64,000 bases of DNA from Bacillota bacterium (GTDB lineage Bacteria; Bacillota; UBA5301; JAMCQP01). Of this stretch, positions 26,356 through 35,075 are shown one piece after another. The notes under the pieces were generated by a model. The model did not search any database. It was given only the letters and a program-made list of their open reading frames with translations, and was not told the origin of the DNA. The position numbers and the translations under genes were made by a program. The stretch's first letter is position 1. Every line of letters begins with the position of its first letter. The DNA lies in the NCBI GenBank assembly GCA_023381695.1, contig JAMCQP010000083.1, positions 92,677-156,676 of the forward strand, read 5' to 3'.

Positions 26356-28011
26356 CTATCTCTTAACCCGGTAGACGCCGACCAGCGATTGCGGGTCGAC
26401 AAAGCCGCGCAGATCGCTTGGGAATATCTTCCAACCAGCCCACTTGTCCGACATGGCCAGATTGTAAGTCTCAACCCACAGGGTGATGACTGGAATCTGG
26501 TCGTGAAGGTATTCCTGGAGAGCGAATAGCTTCTTCTTCATGGTTTTGCTGTCCATGGCTCCCTGGGCTTCCTTGATCATGGCGTCCAGCTTGGGATCAT
26601 TGATGCCGCTGTAGTTAATCCCGCCCTTCTGCCAGTTATCCGAGAGGAACAGGAGGCCGAGGTAATCGGCCGGTTCGTCCATGACCCCCCACTTGCCGGC
26701 GTAGATGTCGAAGTCAAGCGCCTTGGCCCTGGCCAGGTAGGTGTTGCGCTCCATCCCCTGGAGATCGATCTTGACGCCGATCTTGGCCAGGTCGTCAGCA
26801 ATCATCTTCACGGCCTTGGCCATCGGGTCGAAACCCTGGTCGTAGATCAGGGTAAACTCCAGTTTGCCGTTGGGGCCAACCCGTACACCGCCCTGATCCT
26901 TGTAACCGGCTTTCTCAAGTTGTTTCCTGGCCGCTTCAAGATTGAAGGCATAGTCCTTGACGTTTGGGTTGTAGCAACCGCCTAATACCGGTGAGACCGG
27001 AGTGGGGATGTCCAAGCTGTTGCCCCGAAGCACGATGTTCTTGATCGCTTCCTTGTTGACCGCCTGGGCGATGGCCTGGCGGACTGCTTTATTGGCCAGC
27101 GCTTTGGCGTTCGGGCGCTGGAAATTGAAGGTAAGGTGGCCGTAACCCAGGGACGCGGTCCGGCCAATCTTGATGCCGGGGGTGGCTTTCAGGTCGGCCA
27201 CCGAGGCCGGCGGAATTGGATTGGCGATGGCGTCGATGTCGCCTTTCTTTAGCGCCAGGATCATGGTGTTCATATCCGGGTAGACACGAAACTGGATCTT
27301 ATCGACGTAAGGCTTCTTATCCGGAGCCATCCAGGTCTTGCCCTGGGGTTCGAGTTCCCAGTACTGGCCTTTCTCGTACCTGGTCAGCTTGAAAGGACCG
27401 GCGCCGACCGGCTGATCATTGGTGAACTTCTTGTTTTCACCCACGGTCGACCAGATATGGGCTGGAACGACCTTGAGCCAGTAACCGACAGTGGTCGCAA
27501 ACACAGCGCTGGGTTTCTTCAGGTTGAAGGTAACGGTGGTGGCGTCCGGGGTATCAATGGAAACCGCGTCCTTCAACAGCGACGCGTTATAGCCAATGGT
27601 TTCCTTCAGCGTCACTTCAGCCGTATACTTGACATCGGCCGAGGTAACCGGCTTGCCATCGTCCCACTTCATGTCGTCGCGGAGTTTGTAGGTAACGCTC
27701 CTGCCGTCGGGGCTGGTCTTCCACTCTTTAGCCAGATAACCGACCTTCTCGCCCTTCTCGTTGAAAGTGAGGAGACTCGGGTAGATCAGGTCGAGAATCC
27801 AGGAGGTGGTAATGCTGTTGGAGACCAGGACGTTCAGGGTGTCGGGATCGGTCATGGTGCCGATTTTGAGGGTGCCGCCGAACTTTGAGGTGGGCTCGTT
27901 GGAGTTCTGGCTCGAAGGCCTTTTTCCAGCACCATAAGCGGTCAGGGCCAGCGAGGCAATGAGTAGCAGGGCCGTCACCAGGACCAGAATTCGACTCTTT
28001 TTGACAAGCAT
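26356..28011 (-). CDS. Extracellular solute-binding protein family 5, system 1
   Basis: 551 aa. Signal peptide ILVLVTALLLIASLALTAYG with no lipobox cysteine, then the SBP_bac_5 fold (KFGGTLKIGTMTDPDTLN, YKLRDDMKWDDGKPVTSADVKY, VGAGPFKLTRYEKGQYWEL). First gene of the minus-strand block; GGAGG lies 8 bases before ATG 28011. Ligand unknown: peptide or other small nitrogenous compound. It is distinct in sequence from the system 2 protein. Confidence 0.92.
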   Translation of the reverse strand: MLVKKSRILVLVTALLLIASLALTAYGAGKRPSSQNSNEPTSKFGGTLKIGTMTDPDTLNVLVSNSITTSWILDLIYPSLLTFNEKGEKVGYLAKEWKTSPDGRSVTYKLRDDMKWDDGKPVTSADVKYTAEVTLKETIGYNASLLKDAVSIDTPDATTVTFNLKKPSAVFATTVGYWLKVVPAHIWSTVGENKKFTNDQPVGAGPFKLTRYEKGQYWELEPQGKTWMAPDKKPYVDKIQFRVYPDMNTMILALKKGDIDAIANPIPPASVADLKATPGIKIGRTASLGYGHLTFNFQRPNAKALANKAVRQAIAQAVNKEAIKNIVLRGNSLDIPTPVSPVLGGCYNPNVKDYAFNLEAARKQLEKAGYKDQGGVRVGPNGKLEFTLIYDQGFDPMAKAVKMIADDLAKIGVKIDLQGMERNTYLARAKALDFDIYAGKWGVMDEPADYLGLLFLSDNWQKGGINYSGINDPKLDAMIKEAQGAMDSKTMKKKLFALQEYLHDQIPVITLWVETYNLAMSDKWAGWKIFPSDLRGFVDPQSLVGVYRVKR

Positions 28012-28275
28012 TGCTTTTTTCCTCCTTACATTGCGTTTGCTAAAATTGCGTTTGTTGAAGCCGGTGTCAGAAAATGCTTATACCCCATACCAAGCCATTT
28101 GTGTCATTCCAACACAGTATCTCTTTGAGGCTCGATTACGAAAAAGCGATAAGAACATATTCACCGTTTACGACAAAATACCTGCTTATTATTGATGAAA
28201 ATAGAAGATTTTTTACCGATATATAGTACCTTTTCGTTTTTAGCATGGGGCCGCTATTTAAACCACGCAGGCTAG
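28012..28275. other. AT-rich gap upstream of the system 1 transporter, with tandem repeat
   Basis: About 260 bases, AT-rich against its surroundings. Just upstream of the binding-protein Shine-Dalgarno site the decamer ATTGCGTTTG occurs twice (28030-28039 and 28045-28054), 15 bases apart, a possible regulator-binding or leader element for the minus-strand operon. I see only a weak promoter candidate on the minus strand (TTGGAA, 17 bases, TATGGG). No ORF of interest. Confidence 0.4.
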
Positions 28276-28335
28276 AAGAAAAGGACAGCCAGCTTTCGCC
28301 AATTAATTTTGGCGGTTGCTGGCTGTCCTTTTCTT
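28276..28335. terminator. Bidirectional intrinsic terminator
   Basis: An 18-bp perfect inverted repeat: 28276-28293 (AAGAAAAGGACAGCCAGC) against 28318-28335, with an inner CGCC/GGCG pair in the 24-base loop. Both strands read a GC stem followed by TTTTCTT, so it terminates in either direction. It ends the minus-strand chemoreceptor transcript 37 bases past its stop. Confidence 0.9.
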
Positions 28336-28371
28336 GTTGAGATTCTTTTTTCCGTGCCGTCCTCACCTGGT

Positions 28372-30060
28372 TTATAGTTTAAAAATGCTGGCCGCCTTTT
28401 GAAGATCTTGTGCCGTTTCCGCCAGTGATTCGGCTGATGCGGCAATCTCTTGAATCACGGCGTTCTGTTCTTCGGAACTGGCAGATACCTCCTGCGCCCC
28501 TGCAGCAGTCTCCTCGGTAATAGAAGCAATCGATTCCACCGATCGCACAGTTTTTTCACTTCCGGCCGCCAACTCCTGCGCCGCCCTGGAAACCTCCTGG
28601 ATCTGGCGGACCATGGCTTCCACCGCAGACATAATCCCGTTAAAGGCTATCCCTGCGGCATTGGCAATATCCATACCGGTCGCCACTTCTTTTGAACCGG
28701 CTTGCATAGAATGAACCGCAAGGGTGGTTGTGCTTTGTATCTCCTTGATCAGATTTGCGATCTGCTCCGCGGCTTGCCGGGATTGCTCCGCGAGTTTACG
28801 GACTTCTTCAGCGACTACCGCAAAACCTCGGCCCTGCTCACCAGCCCTGGCGGCTTCAATGGCGGCATTTAACGCCAAGAGATTGGTCTGGTCGGCTATT
28901 CCGGTAATGACATCCACAATTTCTCCAATCCGGCCGGACTGTTCTCCCAATCCCTGGACCACGGTCGCCGATTCTTCGGTGACTTTTTCGATCGTCGACA
29001 TCTGTTCGATAGCCTTCTGTACCGAATCCTTTCCAGTTTCAGCTGTCCTTGTCGCCTCGGTGGAACTTGCCACCATACTTTGCGCACTGGCGGAAACCTG
29101 TCGAATGGCGCTGGACATCTGTTCGGCCACCGTACCGGCGGTTTCCGCCGCTCTGGCCTGTTCGTCGGTGCCTTTCGCAAGCTGCTGGATGGTATCGGCA
29201 ACCTGCTGGGTGGCTTTCCCGGCCTCGTTGGCGGAGGTGGCCAGCTCTTCGCTGGAAGTGGCCACTTCTTCGGCCGTGTCCTGGACTTGTTTGATCAGCC
29301 TTTTAAGATTTCCAACCATTTCAGAGAAAGCCCTGGCAGCATCCCCGACTTCGTCTGAAGATCTGAGCCTGACCTCCTTGGAGAGATCGCCGCCGGCGAC
29401 CGCTTGCATGTGTCCAACCAACTGGCGAATGGGCCGGGTGATCATCCTGGTTAGAACAAGACCAGCGATAATCCCGGCAATCACTGCCAGAAGTGCGCCA
29501 ACGATCATCGCTTGCTGCCCGGCGTTAATGTCCGCAAGCACTCGGGACCCGCTTTCGTTGATCTGTTTTTCTTTCCGGGCAACAACTGCCGCGATCTGCT
29601 GCCGATATTTGGTGATCGCCGGTTGCAACTCTTCGTCAAGCACTTTACGTGCTGCCGGTTCGTCGTTGGCGGCTAAGTGGCTGATAACAAGCTCTGCAGT
29701 TTCACCGAAAGCCTCCTCGATCTTACGAAGGTCCCTGACCATTTCTTTTTCTTCTGCAGTCTGCATATATCCCATCAACTTATCCGTCTCAGCTAAAGCC
29801 TTGCTGAGATCTTCCTTGATCTGATCAGTGTAATTGCCATCTTTCGTAATAATCAGCGCGCGGATTCTGTCGAGAACGCTCATCATGCTGACGTTGCTCT
29901 CCAGGGCATATTTTACGCCGGAATAATCAAAGTTGACCACTTCATTTGCCTGATCTGCGATACCTTTAAACATTTGAAAGATAAAGGTGATCATCATCCC
30001 CATCAGGAGCAAAACGATCAGATAGCCGGAGAAGATTTTAGTGCCGATGCGAAGTTTCAC
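28372..30060 (-). CDS. Methyl-accepting chemotaxis protein
   Basis: 562 aa. Membrane helix 1 near residues 11-33, a four-helix-bundle-type extracytoplasmic domain (about 35-185), helix 2 ([19 protein letters not shown]), HAMP ([22 protein letters not shown]) and the MCP signalling domain with the hairpin tip [42 protein letters not shown] sequence. GTG 30060 has AAAGGAG about 11 bases upstream. It lies next to transport operons and may sense their substrates. Base composition is more AT-rich than the neighbouring dsr genes. Confidence 0.96.
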   Translation of the reverse strand: MKLRIGTKIFSGYLIVLLLMGMMITFIFQMFKGIADQANEVVNFDYSGVKYALESNVSMMSVLDRIRALIITKDGNYTDQIKEDLSKALAETDKLMGYMQTAEEKEMVRDLRKIEEAFGETAELVISHLAANDEPAARKVLDEELQPAITKYRQQIAAVVARKEKQINESGSRVLADINAGQQAMIVGALLAVIAGIIAGLVLTRMITRPIRQLVGHMQAVAGGDLSKEVRLRSSDEVGDAARAFSEMVGNLKRLIKQVQDTAEEVATSSEELATSANEAGKATQQVADTIQQLAKGTDEQARAAETAGTVAEQMSSAIRQVSASAQSMVASSTEATRTAETGKDSVQKAIEQMSTIEKVTEESATVVQGLGEQSGRIGEIVDVITGIADQTNLLALNAAIEAARAGEQGRGFAVVAEEVRKLAEQSRQAAEQIANLIKEIQSTTTLAVHSMQAGSKEVATGMDIANAAGIAFNGIMSAVEAMVRQIQEVSRAAQELAAGSEKTVRSVESIASITEETAAGAQEVSASSEEQNAVIQEIAASAESLAETAQDLQKAASIFKL

Positions 30061-30093
30061 GCCGATACTGGCTCCTTTCTTAGTTTGATTTAG

Positions 30094-30158
30094 CTGCTAT
30101 TTTTATGGTAAAGTTATCGTCTGGCCGGCTCGATACAATAGCAGGATCCTACTTTACC
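30094..30158 (-). ncRNA. Pseudoknot-forming leader of the chemoreceptor gene (candidate riboregulator)
   Basis: Two perfect 8-bp helices interleave: CTGCTATT 30094-30101 with AATAGCAG 30137-30144, and GGTAAAGT 30107-30114 with ACTTTACC 30151-30158. A third stem TATCG 30115-30119 / CGATA 30131-30135 stacks directly on the second. This is an H-type pseudoknot with an extra hairpin. It starts 34 bases upstream of the chemoreceptor start on the minus strand, ahead of its ribosome-binding site. It does not match the c-di-GMP-I, c-di-GMP-II, fluoride or preQ1 patterns I know. Confidence 0.5.
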
Positions 30159-30318
30159 TCAAAGTTTTCGGTCCCGTTAAAACGCAAGTTAAGACTTTTT
30201 ATAGCTCTTCCATTTTACATGGTCCGAAGGCATTTAAACCTCATGGTAGCACACAAAAATTTTAAATGATTTTGCCAACTATTAGCAGGAAATCCAGTTA
30301 TTTCTGTGGAATAAAATG

Positions 30319-30331
30319 TCTACAATGTAGA
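30319..30331. promoter_or_regulatory. Palindromic operator candidate before the IclR gene
   Basis: TCTACAATGTAGA is a perfect 5-bp inverted repeat around AAT, 13 bases before the ATG of the IclR-type regulator and overlapping a TACAAT -10-like element. IclR proteins often repress their own gene through a short palindrome at this position; that assignment is inference. Confidence 0.4.
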
Positions 30332-30344
30332 TGAGGTGTCCATC

Positions 30345-31145
30345 ATGCGGACATATGGCGGTTATTCATCCATGCTGGAGAAGGGCCTGGCCATTATCGA
30401 GTTGCTGGCAGAAGCAAAACAACCTCTAAAAATCACGGAATTGGCGGAAAAGCTTTCCATACCGAGGCCAACCATTTATCGTTTGATTGGTTCGCTGGAA
30501 ACTCACAGTTATGTTCGCCGCGTGGGAGAGAGGCCCCAATACTTTCTTTCGTTGAGGTTCTTGCAACTGGGGGAAATAGTTCGGAATTCTTTGGAGCTGC
30601 GGAAACTGGCTTATCCTTATATGGAGCGGCTTAGAGACGAAGTGGAGCTGGCGGTTCATCTGGTTGTCCGGGACGGCAACGAAGCAGTTTATGTGGAGAA
30701 AGTAGAGTCCAGGCGGCCGGTAAGGTTGTTCACTCAGGTGGGACGCCGGGTTCCCCTCCATGTCACAGCTTGTCCACGGGTGTTGCTTGCCTTTTGCAGC
30801 GAGGAGGAAATAAAAAAATATCTTTCTGTTGCAAAAATGGTTAAGTTTACCGCTACTACTGTCGCTGATTCAGAAACTCTCTGGGCGCGAATACACGAAA
30901 TACGGTCAAAAGGCTACAGCATGGCTTATGGCGAGCTTGAACCTGAAACGGCGGCCGTGGCGGTACCTGTCAGGAATCACCGGGAGGAGGTGGTGGCTGC
31001 TCTGAGTTTAGCCGGACCCGAGTGGCATTTTAAGGCCGAGGAACTTGGCAATCTGGTGGCACAGCTTCAAAAGTATGCATTAAACATCTCGCGGGAATTT
31101 GGTTATGTAGAGGCTACAAATTTTCCTAGGGAGGGGAGATTATGA
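30345..31145 (+). CDS. IclR family transcriptional regulator
   Basis: 266 aa. N-terminal winged helix (MLEKGLAIIELLAEAKQPLK, IPRPTIYRLIGSLE) and C-terminal IclR effector domain (AVHLVVRDGNEAVYVEKVES, KGYSMAYGELEPETAAVAVPV). ATG 30345 has GAGGTG 6 bases upstream; GTG 30336 is the longest start. It overlaps livK by 4 bases, so it is the first gene of the liv operon and probably regulates it in response to the transported or catabolised compound. Confidence 0.93.
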   Translation: MRTYGGYSSMLEKGLAIIELLAEAKQPLKITELAEKLSIPRPTIYRLIGSLETHSYVRRVGERPQYFLSLRFLQLGEIVRNSLELRKLAYPYMERLRDEVELAVHLVVRDGNEAVYVEKVESRRPVRLFTQVGRRVPLHVTACPRVLLAFCSEEEIKKYLSVAKMVKFTATTVADSETLWARIHEIRSKGYSMAYGELEPETAAVAVPVRNHREEVVAALSLAGPEWHFKAEELGNLVAQLQKYALNISREFGYVEATNFPREGRL

Positions 31146-32305
31146 TGGTTCGTGACAAAAAACTGTTGTCAACCATGGTGATTTCGATGCTGGTTTTCGG
31201 GGTTTTATCCTTGCCTGGTTACACGCGGTCATTGAACGAAAAGGTCTTGAAAATAGGTGTGGTGGGGCCTGAGTCTGGAGGCTCGGCCCAGCTTGGGCAG
31301 GCCCAGCACAAGGCGGTCCAGATGGCTGTTGAGGAGATCAACGCCTCCAAGGGAGCGGGAGATTGGAAATTAGAAGCCTATTTTGAGGATGACGAAGGCA
31401 ACCCTACCAAGTCAGCGAACGCCACCAACAAGCTCCTGCAAAAATCCGAGGTAAATGTAATAATTGGCGCCATCAACAGTTCGTGTACTCTGGCAGATAT
31501 GGTTTATACCGAGCGGGCGGGAATCCCCCAGATTACGGCTGGCTCCACGGGCGCAGACATCACCGGGCAGGGAAAGAAATGGATCTTCCGCACCGCAGTT
31601 AACGATGAATTTCAGGCCAACGCTCTTGTGAAATATGCCGTAAATGTATTAGGTATTAAAAAAGTGGCAACTCTGACCGCGGCTGATGACTACGGGCAGA
31701 GTGGTGCCAAACTGTTGAAGGCCGCCGCTGATAAGTACGGCCTTGAATTGGTGGCCACTCTAACCTACAATAACGGCGACAAGGATTTCAAGCCTCAGCT
31801 TCTGACCATCAAGGATAAAGGAGCCAAGGGGATCTTCCTTTGGGGGCTTTACACGGAGGCGGCGCTGATTGCCAGGCAAGCCCAGCAACTCGGGGTTAAT
31901 TCCCAGCTCTTTGGCGCCTCTGGTATGGCCGCCATGAAACTGATGGAACTCGGGGAACAAGCTGTGGAGGGAATGGTTCTCACCCAGTCCTTCCTTCCCA
32001 ACTCCTGGGATCCTAAAGTAAAAGACTTTGTCACCAAATACAGGCAGAAATATAACGAGGATCCTATCCCTCATGCCGCCCAGGCCTATGATACGGTATA
32101 CATTCTCGCCGATGCTATCAAGCGGAGCAAGTCCATGGCGCCGGCCAAGCTGAGAGAGGCTATTTCCAAAACCAGCTGGCTGCAACTGGTTACAGGCAGC
32201 CCCAGGTTTAACGGCAGAGGCGACGATGTGGGAAAACGGCTTCTGATTACGAAGATCCAGGACGGAAAGTTTGTTTTTATTAAAGCGGTAACCGCCGGGG
32301 AATAA
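31142..32305 (+). CDS. livK: Branched-chain amino acid type ABC solute-binding protein
   Basis: 387 aa, periplasmic binding fold type I (KIGVVGPESGGSAQLGQAQ, INSSCTLADMVYTERAGIPQ). The signal segment TMVISMLVFGVLSLPGYT has no lipobox Cys. Family members bind leucine-type amino acids, amides or urea, so the liv symbol marks the transporter class only. ATG 31142 or 31145 follows GGGAGG. A hairpin separates it from livH. Confidence 0.9.
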   Translation: MMVRDKKLLSTMVISMLVFGVLSLPGYTRSLNEKVLKIGVVGPESGGSAQLGQAQHKAVQMAVEEINASKGAGDWKLEAYFEDDEGNPTKSANATNKLLQKSEVNVIIGAINSSCTLADMVYTERAGIPQITAGSTGADITGQGKKWIFRTAVNDEFQANALVKYAVNVLGIKKVATLTAADDYGQSGAKLLKAAADKYGLELVATLTYNNGDKDFKPQLLTIKDKGAKGIFLWGLYTEAALIARQAQQLGVNSQLFGASGMAAMKLMELGEQAVEGMVLTQSFLPNSWDPKVKDFVTKYRQKYNEDPIPHAAQAYDTVYILADAIKRSKSMAPAKLREAISKTSWLQLVTGSPRFNGRGDDVGKRLLITKIQDGKFVFIKAVTAGE

Positions 32306-32336
32306 GCCGGCTTGTCTTAAGTCCTGCTGACCCTGT

Positions 32337-32355
32337 CTGCCGGCGGGGCCGGCAG
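32337..32355 (+). other. Intercistronic hairpin between livK and livH
   Basis: CTGCCGGC (32337-32344) and GCCGGCAG (32348-32355) form a perfect 8-bp stem around GGG, 32 bases after the livK stop. There is no T-run. Such hairpins commonly stabilise binding-protein mRNA relative to the permease genes. Confidence 0.6.
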
Positions 32356-32383
32356 GACCTCAATAACTCGAGGAGGGGACCCA

Positions 32384-33253
32384 ATGCAATACTTCCTCAA
32401 CGGCCTTCCCATTGGGGCAATTTATGCCCTGGTGGCCTTAGGGTACAGCCTGATCTACGCTTCGGCCGGAGTTTTAAACTGGTCGCAGGGCGACATGGTC
32501 ATGCTGGGAGCCTACATTGGCTACCTGCTTTACCGGCTGTTAGGCATTAACTTTGTCGTTTCGCTGGGAGTCTCCATGGTCGCAGTGGCCCTGATCGGCA
32601 TGCTGGTGGAGCGTTCGGTCTTACGCCCCCTACGCAAAAGACAAGCTCCAGCCATAAACATGGTAATCGCTACCTTGGGAGTGGCCATCATTTCTCGCAA
32701 TATTGCTCTGGTGATCTGGGGGCCGGACGCGCAGGCGTTTCCATCGCCTGTGGGGTCAAGCTCTGTCCAGATGGGCAGCCTCAGCATTATCCCGCAGGAC
32801 ATCTTGATCGTGAGTGTGGGTCTTGCGGTGATGCTCTTTTTGCAGTATTTTTTGGGTTACACGCGGGAAGGGAAAGCCCTGAGGGCTGTTGCTCAGGATC
32901 GCGCGGCGGCCATCCTCATGGGTGTCGACGTCAAAAACTCTGACGCCCTTGCGTTTGCGGTCAGTTCCATGATGGGAGCGGCTGCGGGGATCCTTATTGC
33001 TCCGGTGTTTTTTGTCACTTTTAACATGGGGAGCGGTATAGGGTTGAAGGGTTTCGTGGCCGCGGTTGTAGGGGGCCTCGGCAACATTCCGGGGGCGATC
33101 GCCGGCGGATTTTTCCTGGGCCTTACTGAATCAATGGCGGGAGGCAAGATCAGTTCTGGTTACCGGGATGTCATAGCGTTTGTTCTTTTAATCCTTGTCT
33201 TGTGGCTGAAACCCTCAGGCCTGTTTTCCCGGCGGATCCATCAAAAAGTTTAG
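32384..33253 (+). CDS. livH: Branched-chain amino acid type ABC permease LivH
   Basis: 289 aa, about eight helices, LivH family (QYFLNGLPIGAIYALVALGY, LNWSQGDMVMLGAYIGY, VAQDRAAAILMGVD). GAGGAGGGGA precedes ATG 32384. It forms the membrane channel with LivM, driven by the LivG and LivF ATPases that follow. Confidence 0.95.
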   Translation: MQYFLNGLPIGAIYALVALGYSLIYASAGVLNWSQGDMVMLGAYIGYLLYRLLGINFVVSLGVSMVAVALIGMLVERSVLRPLRKRQAPAINMVIATLGVAIISRNIALVIWGPDAQAFPSPVGSSSVQMGSLSIIPQDILIVSVGLAVMLFLQYFLGYTREGKALRAVAQDRAAAILMGVDVKNSDALAFAVSSMMGAAAGILIAPVFFVTFNMGSGIGLKGFVAAVVGGLGNIPGAIAGGFFLGLTESMAGGKISSGYRDVIAFVLLILVLWLKPSGLFSRRIHQKV

Positions 33254-33261
33254 GATCGACC

Positions 33262-34293
33262 ATGCTGATAGGAATAGGAAGTGATCTTCAGGTGAAACCT
33301 GGAAAGTCGAGATCCGCCTGGATTGGGTTTGCGCTGGCCGCTCTGGCGGTCATGGTATCATGGGTGATCCAGAGCAGTTATTATTTACACATCGCAAACC
33401 TGATTGGAATTTATTCGCTCATCGTGATAGGGTTAAATCTTCTTTCCGGATATACCGGGCAGGTATCCATGGGCCATGCTGGATTTTTTGCCATTGGCAG
33501 CTACGTCTCGGCGCTCTTAACCATGAAACTCCAGATTCCTTTCTGGTTATCCATTGGGGCAGCGGCGCTCGTCGCTTCTTTTAGCGGCATGGTCATAGGA
33601 ATTCCGGCCATGAAATTATCGGGGCCTTATCTGGTGATGGCGACAGTCGGGTTCGGTGAAATAATCAGGCTGGTTCTGGTCAACTGGACACCTGTCACCA
33701 GGGGAGCCGCGGGGCTTACTGGAATTCCGCTGCCCTCCTTTCTGGGGATTCAGGTTACCTCGGAAAGAGACTTCTTTTACCTGATATATGCTCTCGTCCT
33801 GGTCGGTACGATTGCGGCGTTGCGGTTATCCCGCTCAAAGGTGGGGCGGACTTTTGTGGCCATCCGGGAAGATGAGCTGGCGGCTGAGGCCATGGGCGTC
33901 CCGGTGAACTCATATAAGGTGGTGGCTTTCGTGGTGAGCGCGGCGTATGCCGGGATAGCCGGAGCTCTTTACGGGTCGTTCGCCGGGGTGGCCAGCCCCG
34001 ACAACTTCACCTTTGAGGATTCGGTGGGATTTTTATCGATGTCCGTGATTGGCGGGAACAGGACCATTTATGGAGCACTTTTAGGTTCCTTCGTTCTCAC
34101 CGTCCTTTCTGAAGCTTTGCGAGTATTTCAGACGTACCGGCTCATTATTTATGGAATCATTCTAATTTTAACGGTGATATTTGTGCCCCAAGGGCTCTCT
34201 GGTCTGGCAAGGCAGGGTTTTGTGGTGTTTTACAGGAGAAAAACCCGGGCGGCCTCGACCAAAGCGAGCCTCAAAGAGGTGAAAAATCGGTGA
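33262..34293 (+). CDS. livM: Branched-chain amino acid type ABC permease LivM
   Basis: 343 aa from ATG 33262, with AGGAT upstream; an in-frame start inside livH (33202) would add a soluble tail unlike the family. LivM features: GLNLLSGYTGQVSMGHAGFF and FVAIREDELAAEAMGV. The stop overlaps the livG GTG by 4 bases, indicating translational coupling. Confidence 0.94.
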   Translation: MLIGIGSDLQVKPGKSRSAWIGFALAALAVMVSWVIQSSYYLHIANLIGIYSLIVIGLNLLSGYTGQVSMGHAGFFAIGSYVSALLTMKLQIPFWLSIGAAALVASFSGMVIGIPAMKLSGPYLVMATVGFGEIIRLVLVNWTPVTRGAAGLTGIPLPSFLGIQVTSERDFFYLIYALVLVGTIAALRLSRSKVGRTFVAIREDELAAEAMGVPVNSYKVVAFVVSAAYAGIAGALYGSFAGVASPDNFTFEDSVGFLSMSVIGGNRTIYGALLGSFVLTVLSEALRVFQTYRLIIYGIILILTVIFVPQGLSGLARQGFVVFYRRKTRAASTKASLKEVKNR

Positions 34294-35075
34294 ACCCAGA
34301 GAAAGTCATTCTTCAACTGCGGGATATTTCCAAAAGATTTGGAGGCCTGCAAGCCCTGGATAACGTGGATTTATCGGTAATTCATGGGAAAATCCACGGC
34401 ATCATCGGGCCTAATGGTGCTGGAAAGACCACGCTTTTTAACGTCATCACCGGCCTTGTTAAGCCAGACCGCGGGGAAATCCGGTTTGAAGGGAAAACCC
34501 TGCCGTACTCTGCTCCTCACCGGCTGGTCCCGTTAGGTATTTGCCGGACCTTCCAAAATATAAGAGTCTTTAAAGAGATGACCGTGGAAGACAATGTGCT
34601 GATCGGCCAGCATGTACACACGCCTACTCCCGTCCTGTCCATTCTTGCCGGGCGCAAGCATGCGAGAGAGTGGGAAAGGAAAGCGCGGGAAGTGGCCGCC
34701 CATGCTCTGCAAATGATGGGGCTTGAATCAAAGTCGCATGAACTGGCAAAAAACCTTCCTTATGGCCAGCAAAAACTCGTCGAGTTTGCGCGCGCCCTGG
34801 CGGCTCAACCAAAAGTGGTTTTGCTTGATGAACCGGCGGCGGGCCTCAATCCGGCCGAAAAGAGCAATTTGCTGAAGATCATGGCGACTTTGCGCGAAAA
34901 GGGTTATACGATTATCTTTATCGAGCACGATATGAAACTGGTCATGAATATCTGCGACACCATCTCCGTATTGGACCACGGAAAAAAGATCGCGGAAGGG
35001 GAGCCGAAAAACGTACGCAATCATCCGGACGTCATCAAGGCGTATCTTGGGAAGGGAGGCGCCTTGCGTGCTTGA
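34290..35075 (+). CDS. livG: Branched-chain amino acid type ABC ATPase LivG
   Basis: 261 aa. Walker A GPNGAGKTT, the LivG-type signature YGQQKLVEFARAL in place of LSGGQ, Walker B VVLLDEPAAGLNP and the switch His in FIEHDMKLVM are all present. GTG 34290 overlaps the livM stop. With LivF it powers uptake. Confidence 0.96.
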   Translation: MNPEKVILQLRDISKRFGGLQALDNVDLSVIHGKIHGIIGPNGAGKTTLFNVITGLVKPDRGEIRFEGKTLPYSAPHRLVPLGICRTFQNIRVFKEMTVEDNVLIGQHVHTPTPVLSILAGRKHAREWERKAREVAAHALQMMGLESKSHELAKNLPYGQQKLVEFARALAAQPKVVLLDEPAAGLNPAEKSNLLKIMATLREKGYTIIFIEHDMKLVMNICDTISVLDHGKKIAEGEPKNVRNHPDVIKAYLGKGGALRA

